Below the pieces are notes generated by a model that saw only the letters and a list, made by a program, of their open reading frames with translations, did no database searches and was not told the DNA's origin. A stretch of DNA of 64,000 nucleotides, taken from assembly GCF_004792415.1 (NCBI RefSeq), contig NZ_CP038853.1:3100001-3164000 (forward strand), given 5' to 3'. This stretch comes from Pantoea vagans. Lineage in GTDB: Bacteria; Pseudomonadota; Gammaproteobacteria; Enterobacterales; Enterobacteriaceae. Numbering within the stretch: the stretch's first letter is position 1; every line of letters begins with the position of its first letter. Of the stretch, positions 43,139 to 52,837 are shown in pieces. Both the position numbers and the translations under genes were made by a program.

Positions 43139-43459
43139 TTACTTCACCCAGCGCAGTTTATCCGCTTCGCTGACGCTGGCCCGTCCGCTGCTGCGCTGAA
43201 ACAGGCAGAGCTCCCGTCCACGCCTGTTTTTCATATGCTGCTGGGGATAGCGCCCCTCCAGCAACAGTGCGCTGTAACCTGTGCTGTCGTCATACTCAAT
43301 CGGCTCGCCCAGTACCTTTACTTTGCTCAGGTGGCTGGCGTTAATACATGCCTGCGTCATGATCTGACGGCTCTTCTGCCAGGCCTCTTCACTGGAGGCC
43401 TGTGCCAGCGTGCTGCTGAGGAACAACGTGGGCAGCAGTACCCCGATTATGCGTTTCAT
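43139..43459 (-). CDS. Periplasmic hypothetical protein
   Basis: A 106-residue protein with a clear signal peptide (MKRIIGVLLPTLFLSSTLAQA, cleavage about residue 21). The mature part holds two cysteines (MTQACINASHL and RELCLFQR) that may pair, and ends SEADKLRWVK. I do not recognise a family. The ATG follows GGAGAAG. Convergent with the AriR-like gene, 9 nt apart. Confidence 0.7.
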   Translation of the reverse strand: MKRIIGVLLPTLFLSSTLAQASSEEAWQKSRQIMTQACINASHLSKVKVLGEPIEYDDSTGYSALLLEGRYPQQHMKNRRGRELCLFQRSSGRASVSEADKLRWVK

Positions 43460-43491
43460 CTTCTCCGCTCCTGTTCCGGCCCGAAGGCGCT

Positions 43492-43516
43492 AAAAAAATT
43501 CCCGCCGGGGCGGGAA
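43492..43516 (-). terminator. Intrinsic terminator after the I78 inhibitor gene
   Basis: TTCCCGCC / GGCGGGAA with a 2-nt gap, then seven Ts on the minus strand, about 100 nt after the I78 gene stop. Confidence 0.8.
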
Positions 43517-43614
43517 TAAACAAGACGAGCACTATTTATTGTGTGACGAGGAAGTTTCTTAAACGCGCTGCTATCCTCGCCTGCCGTTATGACAAGCCTA
43601 TGACAGACCGGCCG

Positions 43615-43911
43615 TCAGCCACAATAAACTGAGCTGATATTGCCATTTTTGTCGGCCAGGAAGTTAAGCCGGTTGAGGTTGAAGTCCATGGTGACCGCAG
43701 AATTATAGGGGATTGGACGCACCTGCTGTTCAAAGTGTTGACCCTGAAGCACGGTTAACGGTTTGCCGACATAGTTCTGAAACTGAGAGGCACCGCAGCG
43801 ATCGGCTTCAGGATCCTGCGGCACACTGGCGGTGTCAGGTTTACTGGCAGACTGACAGGCGGTTAATGCAAACAGACCCACTACCAGCAGCCCTTTTCCA
43901 TAAAATTTCAC
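43615..43911 (-). CDS. I78-family peptidase inhibitor lipoprotein
   Basis: A 98-residue lipoprotein. Signal peptide with LTACQ lipobox, then an I78-type inhibitor domain: DRCGASQFQNYVGKPLTVL, VRPIPYNSAVTMDFNLNRLNF and the terminal ISSVYCG, the two cysteines probably bridged. Family members inhibit serine proteases. The start is GTG at 43911, 7 nt after AGGAG; ATG-led extensions upstream lack coding character. It is probably an envelope protease guard. Confidence 0.82.
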   Translation of the reverse strand: MKFYGKGLLVVGLFALTACQSASKPDTASVPQDPEADRCGASQFQNYVGKPLTVLQGQHFEQQVRPIPYNSAVTMDFNLNRLNFLADKNGNISSVYCG

Positions 43912-44124
43912 GTTTGTTCTCCTGTTGGACGTGTAAAACCTGCCCCAAGAGTAGCAAAGCGTGCCTGCTGACCAGAAGCCGGAAAAGGTAAAGTTGTTAC
44001 AGTGAGCGCGGTTCCGGGTATCACACAGGGGCATTTTTTAAGATTAATCGCACTCACTGCCTAAAAAAAGCACAGTGAGCCGCTACACTATCTTAAGACT
44101 ATTCTTAGTCCTGTGGAGGTCATG

Positions 44125-44190
44125 ATGGAACTGATTATTTTTGTTGTCTGCGCAATGCTGATGACCGCCGTGGCGGTCAAAGTCCGTTAA
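44125..44190 (+). CDS. 21-residue hydrophobic small protein
   Basis: MELIIFVVCAMLMTAVAVKVR, preceded by GGAGG at 5 nt from the second of two adjacent ATGs. One membrane helix with a short basic tail. Its stop overlaps the stop of the convergent GGDEF-EAL gene by two bases. There is no family match from memory. The ribosome site and hydrophobic design make it a plausible small membrane protein. Confidence 0.45.
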   Translation: MELIIFVVCAMLMTAVAVKVR

Positions 44191-46790
44191 ACCGGCTCAG
44201 CCTGATTCTGCGTTGTTCTTTCCAGAAGCGTACTGAATGCAGCCAGCGGCATCGGCCGACCGAGGAAGTAGCCTTGCCCCTCTTCGCACGAGAGCTGTTT
44301 TAGCTGGTTCAGCTGCGCTTCTGTCTCAATTCCCTCCGCCGTGATCGTCAGCGCAAAAGCGCGTGCCAGCGCAATAATGCCCGCTACGACCGATTGCGCC
44401 TGCTGCGACTCCGGGAAATCTTTCATCCAGGAGCGATCAATTTTCAGACCGTTAAACGGGAAGGTCTTCAGGTAGCCCAGCGCGGCATAGCCGGTGCCGA
44501 AATCGTCAACGGTTAACCTTACGCCCAGCGACCGTAAGCCCTGCATCACCTCCAGCGCATGCTGCGGATGTTCAAAGGTGACATTCTCCGTGATCTCCAG
44601 CTCCAGCCTTGTCGCTGGCAGACCACTTTTCGCCAGCGCATCTGCCACCCGTTGCACAAGATCGCTGGTGCGAAACTCCATCGGCGAAATATTGACTGAC
44701 ACATAGCGATCGCCGCCCCAGCCCAGCGCATCCTGGCAGGCGCGCATCAGAACCCAGTCGCTGATAGTGGCGATCAGACCGCTCTCTTCCGCCAGCGGAA
44801 TAAAGTGGTCAGGCGTAATCCACTGATCCGGGGCAATCTGCCAGCGAATCAGCGCTTCAGCGCCGGCCAGCTGACCGGTCAGCAGCTGATAACGGGGCTG
44901 ATAGTGCAGACGGAATTCGTTGTTAGTCAGCGCTTTCTCAATGCGCCGCGCCATTTCACGCTTATCTTCGCGCTGGCTCGCCATTTCATTGGCGTACCAG
45001 ACCCACTGATTACGTCCCGCATCGCGTGCTTCATTCAGTGCGATATCCGCCATCTGCAGCAGCGCCTCCGGATGGCTGGCATCCTGCGGCGCACAGGCAA
45101 TGCCCATGCTGATGGTGAGATAGTGGACATGCTGGCCGGTGCTGACTGGCTGCTGAACTTCGTGCACCAGCTGAGCACAACGCTGATCGATCCGCTCACG
45201 GTTCGTTTCCCGCAACACCAGGACAAATTCATCTCCGCTCAGCCGCGCCACCAGCTCCTGCGGGCCGATACAGTGCTTCAGACGCTGCGCTATCTGACTC
45301 AGTACCTCATCGCCCGCCGCATGACCCCAGGTTTCATTGATTGGCCGGAACTGATCGAGATCGAGGGTAATCAGCGTCAGCGGCGCAGCGCCATCAGGCA
45401 GCGCAAGGTGCAGCGTCAGAAACTCCAGCAGCTGCACGCGGTTCGACAGACCGGTTAAAACGTCGTGACGCGACAGAAACTGAATGCGTGCCTCTGCTTC
45501 CATGCCCTGGGTAATGTCCGATACCGTGCCGCGAAACCCGATACGTCGCGCATCATGCCAGATGGTTTTCGCCACCAACTGACCGATGCGGCGGTGCCCC
45601 TGAGCCGACATAAACTGACAGCGCAGCGGCATCTGTTGCTCTTCCGCCTCCTGCCGCAGCAGCCAGGCGACCAGCGAATGACTGGGATGAGTCAGCAGGT
45701 GATCGATGTGACGTCCCAGCCAGTGTGTGATGTCGTGGCCGGTAAGGGTATGAAAACGCGCGGACAGATAGATCAGACGGCCCTCTTCATCCGTTTCCCA
45801 AATCCAGTCTGACGCCGCCTCAGCGAGATCGCGAAACCGCGCTTCACTGTTGGCAAGCTCCTGCTGACTGATTGCCAGCATGGCAAAGCGGCGGTCAGAG
45901 AGAATCGCATTGGAGAGCGCATGGCGGCTGACGCGATGGGTGATGATGCCGATGATGATCGCCGTCATCAGCAGCAGTGGCAGCAGCAACCCGATCAGGC
46001 CCATGCCCGGCATTTTTGACGTCCAGCGCAGCACAATCGGCTCGCTGCCTGGCAACGGGAGTACCATTCGCGGTTCACGCAGGGCATCTTCCTGACTGGT
46101 GGGCAGACGCAGTTCGCGCACATCCAGCGTCGCGCCAAGTGCCTGTAATTTGGCGGGTGTGAACAGATTCACGAACACCATGATTGACGCAGGTCCGGCC
46201 ATAGGCGGCACGTTCGGCAGTTTACCGCTGCTGATAGGTGCAGCCACCACAATCGCGGGCAGATGGTTAATCAGCGCATTGCGGGTCATCGCTTTATTAT
46301 TGAGCTGACGCGCTGCCGCAATAAGCACCGGTGTCTCGTTACCCAGCCACGCTTCCAGCGACGTATCCGCCAGTTGCCCATTAATCACGCTGTAGGTAGT
46401 GCGACCTTTGCCGTCGACCACGAACACGCCTTCATAGTGATACTCTTCGTAAAGACCCGGTCCGAAGTTCTCTTCGTCAAACGCCCAGACCTTGTTCACC
46501 CTGACATGGAGATTGCGCCAGGCCTCTCCCCAGAAGGCATAATCCCGGATATCAGTGACCATCGCCTCCTGACGATTTTGCCACGTCTGCTGCATCAGCA
46601 TGCGGTCATGCTCAACCGATGCGCTGTTCTGACGCTGTGCAATCAGCAGCACCATCAGCATCGAGAGCACCAGCACACCACACAGCAGCAGCGAAAGCGT
46701 ACGCAGGCTGCGCCGCGTAAAGCGGACAGTGCGATCTTCAGCGGCATGTCTGAATGGCGGCGACGGCGGCGCCGGAGGGTTAAAAGTCAT
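44187..46790 (-). CDS. CHASE4-PAS-GGDEF-EAL membrane protein
   Basis: An 867-residue cyclic-di-GMP signalling protein. TM1 (about 31-51), a periplasmic CHASE4-type domain (about 55-255), TM2 (about 262-287), a PAS domain (about 310-430), GGDEF (about 440-595) and EAL (about 610-855). The GGDEF motif is RLSGDEF, with Ser for the first Gly, and no RxxD inhibitory site precedes it. The EAL domain keeps EALIRW, ITENVTFE, DDFGTGYA, KIDRSWM and AEGIETEAQ, so phosphodiesterase activity is expected. Cyclase activity is uncertain. The target process is probably motility or biofilm. Confidence 0.9.
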   Translation of the reverse strand: MTFNPPAPPSPPFRHAAEDRTVRFTRRSLRTLSLLLCGVLVLSMLMVLLIAQRQNSASVEHDRMLMQQTWQNRQEAMVTDIRDYAFWGEAWRNLHVRVNKVWAFDEENFGPGLYEEYHYEGVFVVDGKGRTTYSVINGQLADTSLEAWLGNETPVLIAAARQLNNKAMTRNALINHLPAIVVAAPISSGKLPNVPPMAGPASIMVFVNLFTPAKLQALGATLDVRELRLPTSQEDALREPRMVLPLPGSEPIVLRWTSKMPGMGLIGLLLPLLLMTAIIIGIITHRVSRHALSNAILSDRRFAMLAISQQELANSEARFRDLAEAASDWIWETDEEGRLIYLSARFHTLTGHDITHWLGRHIDHLLTHPSHSLVAWLLRQEAEEQQMPLRCQFMSAQGHRRIGQLVAKTIWHDARRIGFRGTVSDITQGMEAEARIQFLSRHDVLTGLSNRVQLLEFLTLHLALPDGAAPLTLITLDLDQFRPINETWGHAAGDEVLSQIAQRLKHCIGPQELVARLSGDEFVLVLRETNRERIDQRCAQLVHEVQQPVSTGQHVHYLTISMGIACAPQDASHPEALLQMADIALNEARDAGRNQWVWYANEMASQREDKREMARRIEKALTNNEFRLHYQPRYQLLTGQLAGAEALIRWQIAPDQWITPDHFIPLAEESGLIATISDWVLMRACQDALGWGGDRYVSVNISPMEFRTSDLVQRVADALAKSGLPATRLELEITENVTFEHPQHALEVMQGLRSLGVRLTVDDFGTGYAALGYLKTFPFNGLKIDRSWMKDFPESQQAQSVVAGIIALARAFALTITAEGIETEAQLNQLKQLSCEEGQGYFLGRPMPLAAFSTLLERTTQNQAEPV

Positions 46791-47003
46791 TAAGAGTGCT
46801 CACTACACAGCCAGGGGTTGAGATCACAGGCCTGCAATACAACATGCGTTGCTGACCAGATTAGTTTCATCAGTTATCGGCCCGGGTGTTCTGGTGTTTA
46901 GTCTGCGGCTAACATTTTGCGCTTAAATAATGTGTAACAGGCTCACTCGACAGCGATCGGGTGCATTGCTACTATGCGCTTACCTTCGCTGGCTGAGTCG
47001 CCT

Positions 47004-47654
47004 ATGAACACCAATTCCGACAGAGTGACCCTGACGCTGTTCTACGTCGGCAGCTTTGTGGTCTATTACCTGGTTACCATGCTGATCACGCTGTTCCCTA
47101 ATTACAGCGTGCTGCGTAATGACGGCCTGCTGGTGCCCGTACTCTGCCTGTTTGAATTTGCTGTTATCTATCCGCTTTATCGCTTCTACTGCCAGCGCCG
47201 CACCGATTTGCCGCTGGGTGAACTCTATACGCTGCAAACTCTGCTGTTTACCGGCGCGCTGTTTGTGCTGATGGCGGCACAGATGCAGTTCATGCAGCCG
47301 GAAGGCTGGCTGGTGATGCAGGCCCAGCAGGGACGCAATTCGCTGTTGATCCTGCTGCTGACCGCCGTACTGCTGGCGCCGGTATTTGAAGAGGTGTTGT
47401 TCCGCGGTTTCCTGTTACAGGGTTTTCTGCTGTGGGCGCCGCGCAGTCGTTTCGCCTGCATGCTGCTGACCTCACTGCTGTTTGCGGTGATGCATACACA
47501 GTATGTGCACTGGCAGACCCTTATCGCTCTGACGCTGTTTTCACTGCTGCTCTGCTATGCGCGGCTGCGGAGTAACAGTCTGGCGCTGCCCATCTTCCTG
47601 CACACCCTGAATAACCTGATTGCGCTGCTGCCCGCCTGGTATTTCGCTGGCTGA
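47004..47654 (+). CDS. CPBP-family intramembrane glutamic protease
   Basis: An inner-membrane protein of 216 residues with about seven helices and the CPBP (Abi/CAAX protease) motifs EEVLFRGFLLQG, FAVMHTQYVHW and the C-terminal LPIFLHTLNN. These supply the catalytic Glu-Glu, Arg and His residues. The substrate is unknown; bacterial members act in immunity to bacteriocins or in prenyl-type processing. An ATG at 46974 would add 10 residues; I prefer 47004. Divergent from the EAL gene. Confidence 0.85.
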   Translation: MNTNSDRVTLTLFYVGSFVVYYLVTMLITLFPNYSVLRNDGLLVPVLCLFEFAVIYPLYRFYCQRRTDLPLGELYTLQTLLFTGALFVLMAAQMQFMQPEGWLVMQAQQGRNSLLILLLTAVLLAPVFEEVLFRGFLLQGFLLWAPRSRFACMLLTSLLFAVMHTQYVHWQTLIALTLFSLLLCYARLRSNSLALPIFLHTLNNLIALLPAWYFAG

Positions 47655-47827
47655 CTCTCCGCCTGCGCCCTCGTCTTACCCAGCCCTCATCCTGCCGCAG
47701 ACCGCTGCCCGGCAGGTCATAGCTCACACTGACAATGCCGCCCCGTCACGTTTGTCTATACTGGATGTTAAAAAGGGATAAAAAGCACCACAGTCCGGAC
47801 CACCAGACCGTGTAAAGGAGAGGATCT

Positions 47828-47998
47828 ATGTTGATAGGATTTGTGTTGTTAGTGAGCGCGTGTGGCTACGATGCCTGCGAAGCGCTGCCGGTCTCGGAGC
47901 GCATCTATCCGACGAAGGTGGACTGTGAAACGATGGCAAACCGTATTCATAAAGTCAGACCGAATGTGGTCCTGCTTTGTGGTGAGGTCCATCGCTGA
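47828..47998 (+). CDS. 56-residue cysteine-containing small protein
   Basis: Starts MLIGFVLLVSACGYDACEAL and ends HKVRPNVVLLCGEVHR. Codons are normal and an AGGAGAGG ribosome site precedes the ATG. A TATACT -10-like string lies near 47757. The N-terminal hydrophobic stretch with LVSAC could be a lipobox or a short anchor. Four cysteines are spaced as in small YebW-like enterobacterial proteins. I do not know its function. Confidence 0.55.
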   Translation: MLIGFVLLVSACGYDACEALPVSERIYPTKVDCETMANRIHKVRPNVVLLCGEVHR

Positions 47999-48097
47999 TT
48001 CAGGACCAGATTCAATAAAGCAGGGCTGCAACATTGCAAGCTGGCGCTTTAGCGTACAAAATATAAGCTGTTGTTACCCATTACCGTTGTGAATCCC

Positions 48098-48328
48098 ATG
48101 AAAACATCACGCCCCCGTCGTCCTGGTGGACGCTGGGTTTACTATCTTTTGTATGATGGCATTCTGTGGCCCTGCCCCGTCCGATGGGAGTGGGAGAGCA
48201 GCTATGGCGGCTGGTTGCCATTTTACTACACGCCAACGTTTGAGTTTGTGGTGGGCGATCCGCGTAAGGCTTATCGCATTGCGCGCAGTGACGTGCGGAC
48301 TAAACGGCGCGAGGATGCCTTTGTGTGA
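48098..48328 (+). CDS. Aromatic-rich hypothetical protein
   Basis: A 76-residue frame starting MKTSRPRRPGGRWVYYLLYD, very rich in Trp and Tyr (WPCPVRWEWESSYGGWLPFYY) and ending in a basic tail. There is no good ribosome site. It follows the 56-residue gene by 99 bp. I do not recognise it. It may be a real small envelope protein or a chance open frame. Confidence 0.4.
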   Translation: MKTSRPRRPGGRWVYYLLYDGILWPCPVRWEWESSYGGWLPFYYTPTFEFVVGDPRKAYRIARSDVRTKRREDAFV

Positions 48329-48334
48329 GTGCGT

Positions 48335-48439
48335 TTATCGCCACGGCAGCCACGAGGCGGTAAGCAGAAAATGAACCGCTTCCAGTACGATAATTACCAT
48401 CACTAATATGCCCAGCGAGTGGCGACTTATCCACTTCAT
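48335..48439 (-). CDS. 34-residue small membrane protein downstream of yniD
   Basis: Reads MKWISRHSLGILVMVIIVLE then VHFLLTASWLPWR: one membrane helix with a basic N-terminus and an aromatic C-terminus. The ATG is 4 nt after the YniD stop codon and has a weak TGAGCAG ribosome site. Tandem placement with YniD suggests a bicistronic small-protein operon. Confidence 0.5.
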   Translation of the reverse strand: MKWISRHSLGILVMVIIVLEAVHFLLTASWLPWR

Positions 48440-48443
48440 CTGC

Positions 48444-48551
48444 TCAGGCCCAGATCATGGCAGCCCAGCGTATCAGCAGCAGCGCGCCGCAAATGCACAA
48501 CAGAACCAGCACCATCTTCCAGTACTTTTTGGCCGCCCGGTATCTTGTCAC
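48444..48551 (-). CDS. yniD: Small membrane protein YniD
   Basis: A 35-residue protein, MTRYRAAKKYWKMVLVLLCI then CGALLLIRWAAMIWA. It matches E. coli YniD (35 residues; KKHWKMVVVLLAICGAMLL and RWAAMIW as I recall it) in length and in nearly every core residue. It starts with GTG at 48551 after a GGGGAGACCGAG leader. It is a single-helix inner-membrane protein of unknown function. E. coli yniD sits elsewhere on the chromosome, so the locus is not conserved. Confidence 0.8.
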   Translation of the reverse strand: MTRYRAAKKYWKMVLVLLCICGALLLIRWAAMIWA

Positions 48552-48577
48552 CTCGGTCTCCCCTAATCAGAAAGCGA

Positions 48578-48599
48578 AGATGCGCCAGAAGGCGCATCT
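48578..48599 (-). terminator. Hairpin between osmC and yniD
   Basis: AGATGCGCC / GGCGCATCT perfect 9-bp stem with an AGAA/TTCT loop. The tail on the minus strand (TCGCTTTC) is only moderately T-rich. It may end osmC or reduce read-through into yniD. Confidence 0.5.
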
Positions 48600-48671
48600 G
48601 TTCCGGTCAGCAACAGGACCGGGAGGCATAGCATAACGTCCGGGCCACTAAAAGGCGACCCGTTGCCGGCA

Positions 48672-49100
48672 TCAGTTGTTCAGGGTGTAATCCAGCGTAA
48701 TTTCCGCGTTCAGGACCTGAGAAACCGGGCAGCCCGCTTTGGCTTTGTTGATGATTTCGTCGAAGGTCGACTCATCAATGCCCGGCAGGGAGATGGTGCT
48801 GGTCAGCGCCACTTTGGTGATGGCAAAGCCGTCGCCTTTTTTATCCAGCGACACGTCAGCCGTGGTATCAATGCTTTCCGGCTTATGGCCCGCATTGCCC
48901 AGCATCAGCGACAGTGCCATGGAGAAACAGGCCGCATGCGCTGCACCAATCAGCTCTTCCGGGTTGGTGCCTTTGACGCCTTCGAAACGGGTATTAAAGC
49001 CATAAGGCTGCTGGCTCAGCACGCCGCTTTCGGTGCTGACGGTGCCTTTGCCTTTAATATCGCCTTCCCAGTGCGCCGAACCTTTCTTATGAATGGTCAT
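48672..49100 (-). CDS. osmC: Osmotically inducible organic hydroperoxide reductase OsmC
   Basis: A 142-residue thiol peroxidase of the OsmC/Ohr family. The two catalytic cysteines lie in AAHAACFSMALS and KAGCPVSQVL. It begins MTIHKKGSAHWEGDIKGKG at the ATG at 49100, 7 nt after AGGAG; the 16 codons upstream are not in the family. It reduces organic peroxides and is a sigma-S/Rcs-type stress gene in E. coli. Confidence 0.96.
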   Translation of the reverse strand: MTIHKKGSAHWEGDIKGKGTVSTESGVLSQQPYGFNTRFEGVKGTNPEELIGAAHAACFSMALSLMLGNAGHKPESIDTTADVSLDKKGDGFAITKVALTSTISLPGIDESTFDEIINKAKAGCPVSQVLNAEITLDYTLNN

Positions 49101-49157
49101 GTCATTCCTCCTGTTGGTAAAGAAGCTAAGTATAGACAATACATTCATTTTCGCAGG

Positions 49158-50345
49158 CTAACTCACCGCGCGGGGACGTGATACCGTGCTTGTGGGTGTC
49201 AGCAGCGCCTCCGCCTGCACCAGCGAATCGCGGGTAATTTCACTTATCGATTTTGCGCCGGTCAGCGTCATGGCCACGCGCATCTCTTTCTCAATCAGGT
49301 TCAGCAGGTTTTCCACGCCGCGCTGTCCATGGGTCGCCAGCGCATAGATAAACGCCCGTCCCAGCAGCACGCTGTCTGCGCCCAGCGCAATAATCCGCAC
49401 CACATCCAGCCCGTTGCGAATGCCGCTGTCCGCCAGAATAGTGATGTCACCTTTGACCGCATCGGCAATCGCTGGCAGCGCACGGGCTGAGGAGAGCACG
49501 CCATCCAGCTGGCGTCCGCCGTGATTCGAGACCACGATGCCATCCGCGCCAAAGCGTACCGCGTCGCGCGCATCTTCCGGATCGAGAATGCCCTTGATCA
49601 CCATCGGCCCATCCCAGAACTCGCGGATCCACTCCAGATCGCGCCACGAGATCGAGGGATCAAAGTTGTTCGCCAGCCAGCCAATATAATCTTCCAGCCC
49701 GGTCGGCTTGCCGAGATAGGCGGAGATGTTCCCCAGATCGTGCGGGCGGCCCTGCAGTCCCACATCCAGCGCCCACTGTGGATGGGTGACCGCCTGCCAG
49801 TAACGACGCAGCGCCGCGTGATTACCGCTCATCCCGGAGTGCGCATCGCGATAACGCGCGCCCGGCGTCGGCATATCCACGGTAAACACCAGCGTTGAAC
49901 AACCAGCGGCTTTTGCACGCTCCAGCGCATTGCGCATAAAGCCGCGGTCACGCAGCACGTAAAGCTGGAACCACATCGGACGATTGATCTGCGGGGCCAC
50001 CTCTTCAATCGGGCAGACCGAGACTGTCGACAGGGTAAACGGAATGCCTTTCAGGGCTGCCGCACGCGCCGCCTGCACTTCGCCGCGACGGGCATACATG
50101 CCGCACAGGCCGACCGGTGCCAGCGCAACCGGCATCGACAGGGTTTCATTAAATAATTTCGTTTCGAGGCTCAGTTCAGACATGTTCTTCAGAATGCGCT
50201 GGCGCAGCGCCACGTCAGAAAGGTCCTCCACGTTGCGTCGCAGGGTGTGCTCGGCGTAAGCCCCGCCATCAAGATAGTGAAACAGGAACGGCGGCAGGAT
50301 ACGTTGCGCGGCGGCGCGATAGTCACTGGCAGCTGAGATAATCAT
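49158..50345 (-). CDS. lldD: L-lactate dehydrogenase (quinone, FMN)
   Basis: A membrane-associated FMN enzyme of 395 residues that oxidises L-lactate to pyruvate and passes electrons to the quinone pool. Near identical to E. coli Lld[41 protein letters not shown], and the active-site [10 protein letters not shown] with catalytic His. Its ATG shares a base with the lldR stop (TGATG), so coupling is likely. Last gene of lldP-lldR-lldD. The C-terminal tail differs from E. coli. Confidence 0.98.
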   Translation of the reverse strand: MIISAASDYRAAAQRILPPFLFHYLDGGAYAEHTLRRNVEDLSDVALRQRILKNMSELSLETKLFNETLSMPVALAPVGLCGMYARRGEVQAARAAALKGIPFTLSTVSVCPIEEVAPQINRPMWFQLYVLRDRGFMRNALERAKAAGCSTLVFTVDMPTPGARYRDAHSGMSGNHAALRRYWQAVTHPQWALDVGLQGRPHDLGNISAYLGKPTGLEDYIGWLANNFDPSISWRDLEWIREFWDGPMVIKGILDPEDARDAVRFGADGIVVSNHGGRQLDGVLSSARALPAIADAVKGDITILADSGIRNGLDVVRIIALGADSVLLGRAFIYALATHGQRGVENLLNLIEKEMRVAMTLTGAKSISEITRDSLVQAEALLTPTSTVSRPRAVS

Positions 50346-51118
50346 CAGTCAGATTCCTTTGGGTTGCGTGTGTCGTTATCCGGTAAGCGGGTGATGCGCG
50401 CCTGGCGCGCTTCATCTTCATGGAGACTTTTCAGCGTGGTATGGACAAAGCCCAGATGCTGCATCGCCGCCTGACGGGCCGCGTCGGCGTCGCCCGCGAG
50501 GATCGCATCCAGCAGTGCCCGATGCTGTTCCGTCAGGCGGGCAAAAATGGCTGGCTGGGTGTACATGCGCTGACGGCTCTGCATCACCGACGACTGCAGC
50601 AGCTCGAAAAAGCCGCGCATGGTCTGCAGCAGCACCACATTGTGTGACGCCTCGGCAATCGCCAGATGGAAGCGCACATCCGCCTGGGCAGCGAGGTCGG
50701 GATCGTCACTCTCTTTCAGCTTCAGGGTGGCGTCAAAGGCGTACTGCAGCTTCTCTTTGTCGGCATCGGTCGCGCGCAGTGCCGCATGCCAGGCAGTACT
50801 GGCCTCGATGGCATGGCGCGCTTCCAGAATGTCGTAGCGGTAGTCGGGATCGTCGCGCAGCAGCTGGCGAATCGGTTCGACGATGCGCTGTTCCGACCAG
50901 GGTGCCAGCTGCTGACGAATCCAGGTGCCGCCGCCGCGCCGGCTGATGAGCATGCCGCTGCTGATCAGCTGCTGTATCGCTTCACGCAGCGAGGAGCGTG
51001 AGACGCCGAGCTCCGCAGAGAGCTGGCGCTCGGCGGGCAGGCGCATGCCCGGTTCGAGCTGATGTTCGGTGATATAGGCCCGCAGGCGTGTCAGCAGCGG
51101 ATCGGCAGTATTGCTCAT
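50345..51118 (-). CDS. lldR: Lactate-responsive GntR/FadR regulator LldR
   Basis: A 257-residue regulator of the lld operon. The N-terminal winged helix ([26 protein letters not shown]) is followed by a FadR-type C-terminal domain with metal ligands ([20 protein letters not shown]). It overlaps lldP by 4 bp and lldD by 1 bp. Two consensus LldR operators flank the lldP promoter region. Binding of L-lactate is expected to relieve repression. Confidence 0.96.
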   Translation of the reverse strand: MSNTADPLLTRLRAYITEHQLEPGMRLPAERQLSAELGVSRSSLREAIQQLISSGMLISRRGGGTWIRQQLAPWSEQRIVEPIRQLLRDDPDYRYDILEARHAIEASTAWHAALRATDADKEKLQYAFDATLKLKESDDPDLAAQADVRFHLAIAEASHNVVLLQTMRGFFELLQSSVMQSRQRMYTQPAIFARLTEQHRALLDAILAGDADAARQAAMQHLGFVHTTLKSLHEDEARQARITRLPDNDTRNPKESD

Positions 51119-52770
51119 GGGATCATCCAGGGGAAGACGTAGGCCTGAAGCGTGGTAATCACCCCCACCATACAGGTGAAAATCAGGCTGTGTTTAACCG
51201 TAAACCGGAACAGGTCGGACTCTTTTCCCACCAGCCCGACCGCCGCACAGGCGATGGCGATCGACTGCGGCGAGATCATTTTACCCGTCACACCGCCGGT
51301 AGTATTAGCCGCCACCAGCAGAACATCGGAAACGCCGATCTGCTGGGCAGTAGTCGCCTGTAACGCGGCAAACAGCGCATTCGATGAGGTATCGGATCCG
51401 GTCAGGAAGACGCCCAGCCAGCCCAGGAACGGCGAGAAGAAGGTAAACGCGTGGCCGGTGTGCGCCAGCGCCAGAGCAAGCGTGGCAGAGAGACCGGAGT
51501 AGTTGGAGATAAACGCAAAGGCCAGCACCATCCCGATGGAGTAGATCGGCAGCGCCAGCTCTTTCAGCGTTTCACCAAAGGTCTGCAGCGCTGCCTTTGG
51601 CTTCATGCGCAGGAACAGCATCGCCATAATCGCCGCAATTAAAATGGCGGTGCCGGTGGCGGAAACCAGATCCAGCTTAAAGATCGCCGGATAAGGCGTT
51701 GCACTGCCGACCACGGGCGGCATCCGCGCCACCAGCTCATTCAGCATCGGCACCGGCACAGCCAGCACCCACTCATAGAGTGCACCACCTTTGGCGAACA
51801 GCGCTTTAAATGGCGGGATGCTCCAGAGCGTGACGGTGGCGGTGAGAAACAGGAACGGCATCCACGCCCGGATCACCTGCCCCAGCCGATACTTCTGTGG
51901 CGGTTGCAGCACATCACCGTGCTTCGCCTCTGCATCGGCAAAACGAAAGATGCGCACCGGTTTCCAGACCCGCAGGAACAGCGTCAGCGAAATCAGCGAG
52001 GCGAGCGACGAGATAATATCGGGCAGCTCCGGCCCCAGGAAGTTGGAGCTGAGGAACTGGGCAAGGGCAAAGGATCCACCCGCCACAACGACCGCTGGCC
52101 AGGTCTCTTTCACGCCGCGCCAGCCATCCATAATTGCCATAATCCAGAACAGCACAATCAGCGTCAGCAGCGGCAGCTGGCGTCCGGCCATCTGGCCGAT
52201 GGCGAAGCTATCCAGTCCGGTGACCTGACCCGCCACGATAATCGGAATGCCCATTGCGCCAAACGCGACCGGCGCGGTATTCACAATCAGGCAGAGCCCG
52301 GCAGCGTAAAGCGGATTAAAGCCCAGCCCCACGAGCAGCGCGGCGGTAATCGCCACCGGCGCACCAAAACCTGCCGCGCCTTCCAGAAACGCCCCGAACG
52401 AGAAGCCGACAATCAGCATCTGCAGACGCTGATCGGGGGTAATGGAGAGGATAGAGGCACGGATAATATCGAACTGGCCGGTTTTGACCGAGATTTTGTA
52501 GACGAACACGGCGGCGACAATAATCCAGGCAATCGGCCACAGCCCATAGAGAAAGCCGTACACCACGGCGGCCAGCGCCTGGGCAACGGGCATCTGATAG
52601 AGAAACAGCGCCACCAGCAGCGCCAGCACCACGGTGGTGGTGGCGGCCAGATAGCCTTTCATCTTCAGCTTAATCAGTGCAAAGAAGAAAAACAGAATCG
52701 GGATCAGCGCGACCAGGCTTGAGAGCCAGATATTACCCAGCGGATCGTAGTTTTGTTGCCAGATCTGCAT
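51115..52770 (-). CDS. lldP: L-lactate permease
   Basis: An inner-membrane L-lactate:H+ symporter of 551 residues, exactly the E. coli length, with about 14 helices. It begins [20 protein letters not shown] at the ATG at 52770, and contains [33 protein letters not shown] and [17 protein letters not shown], all near identical to E. coli LldP. First gene of the lld operon. The 19 extra codons upstream are excluded. Confidence 0.97.
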   Translation of the reverse strand: MQIWQQNYDPLGNIWLSSLVALIPILFFFFALIKLKMKGYLAATTTVVLALLVALFLYQMPVAQALAAVVYGFLYGLWPIAWIIVAAVFVYKISVKTGQFDIIRASILSITPDQRLQMLIVGFSFGAFLEGAAGFGAPVAITAALLVGLGFNPLYAAGLCLIVNTAPVAFGAMGIPIIVAGQVTGLDSFAIGQMAGRQLPLLTLIVLFWIMAIMDGWRGVKETWPAVVVAGGSFALAQFLSSNFLGPELPDIISSLASLISLTLFLRVWKPVRIFRFADAEAKHGDVLQPPQKYRLGQVIRAWMPFLFLTATVTLWSIPPFKALFAKGGALYEWVLAVPVPMLNELVARMPPVVGSATPYPAIFKLDLVSATGTAILIAAIMAMLFLRMKPKAALQTFGETLKELALPIYSIGMVLAFAFISNYSGLSATLALALAHTGHAFTFFSPFLGWLGVFLTGSDTSSNALFAALQATTAQQIGVSDVLLVAANTTGGVTGKMISPQSIAIACAAVGLVGKESDLFRFTVKHSLIFTCMVGVITTLQAYVFPWMIP

Positions 52771-52837
52771 GCCAGTATCTCCAGAGGAAAAGGTGATGTG
52801 GCATGCAGGTGCAATACTGTATGCCATCTGCCCCCGG

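Noticed and set aside
43460..43614. Possible short gene between the hypothetical protein and I78 inhibitor
   Set aside because: The region is explained by the inhibitor terminator; no open frame with a ribosome site.
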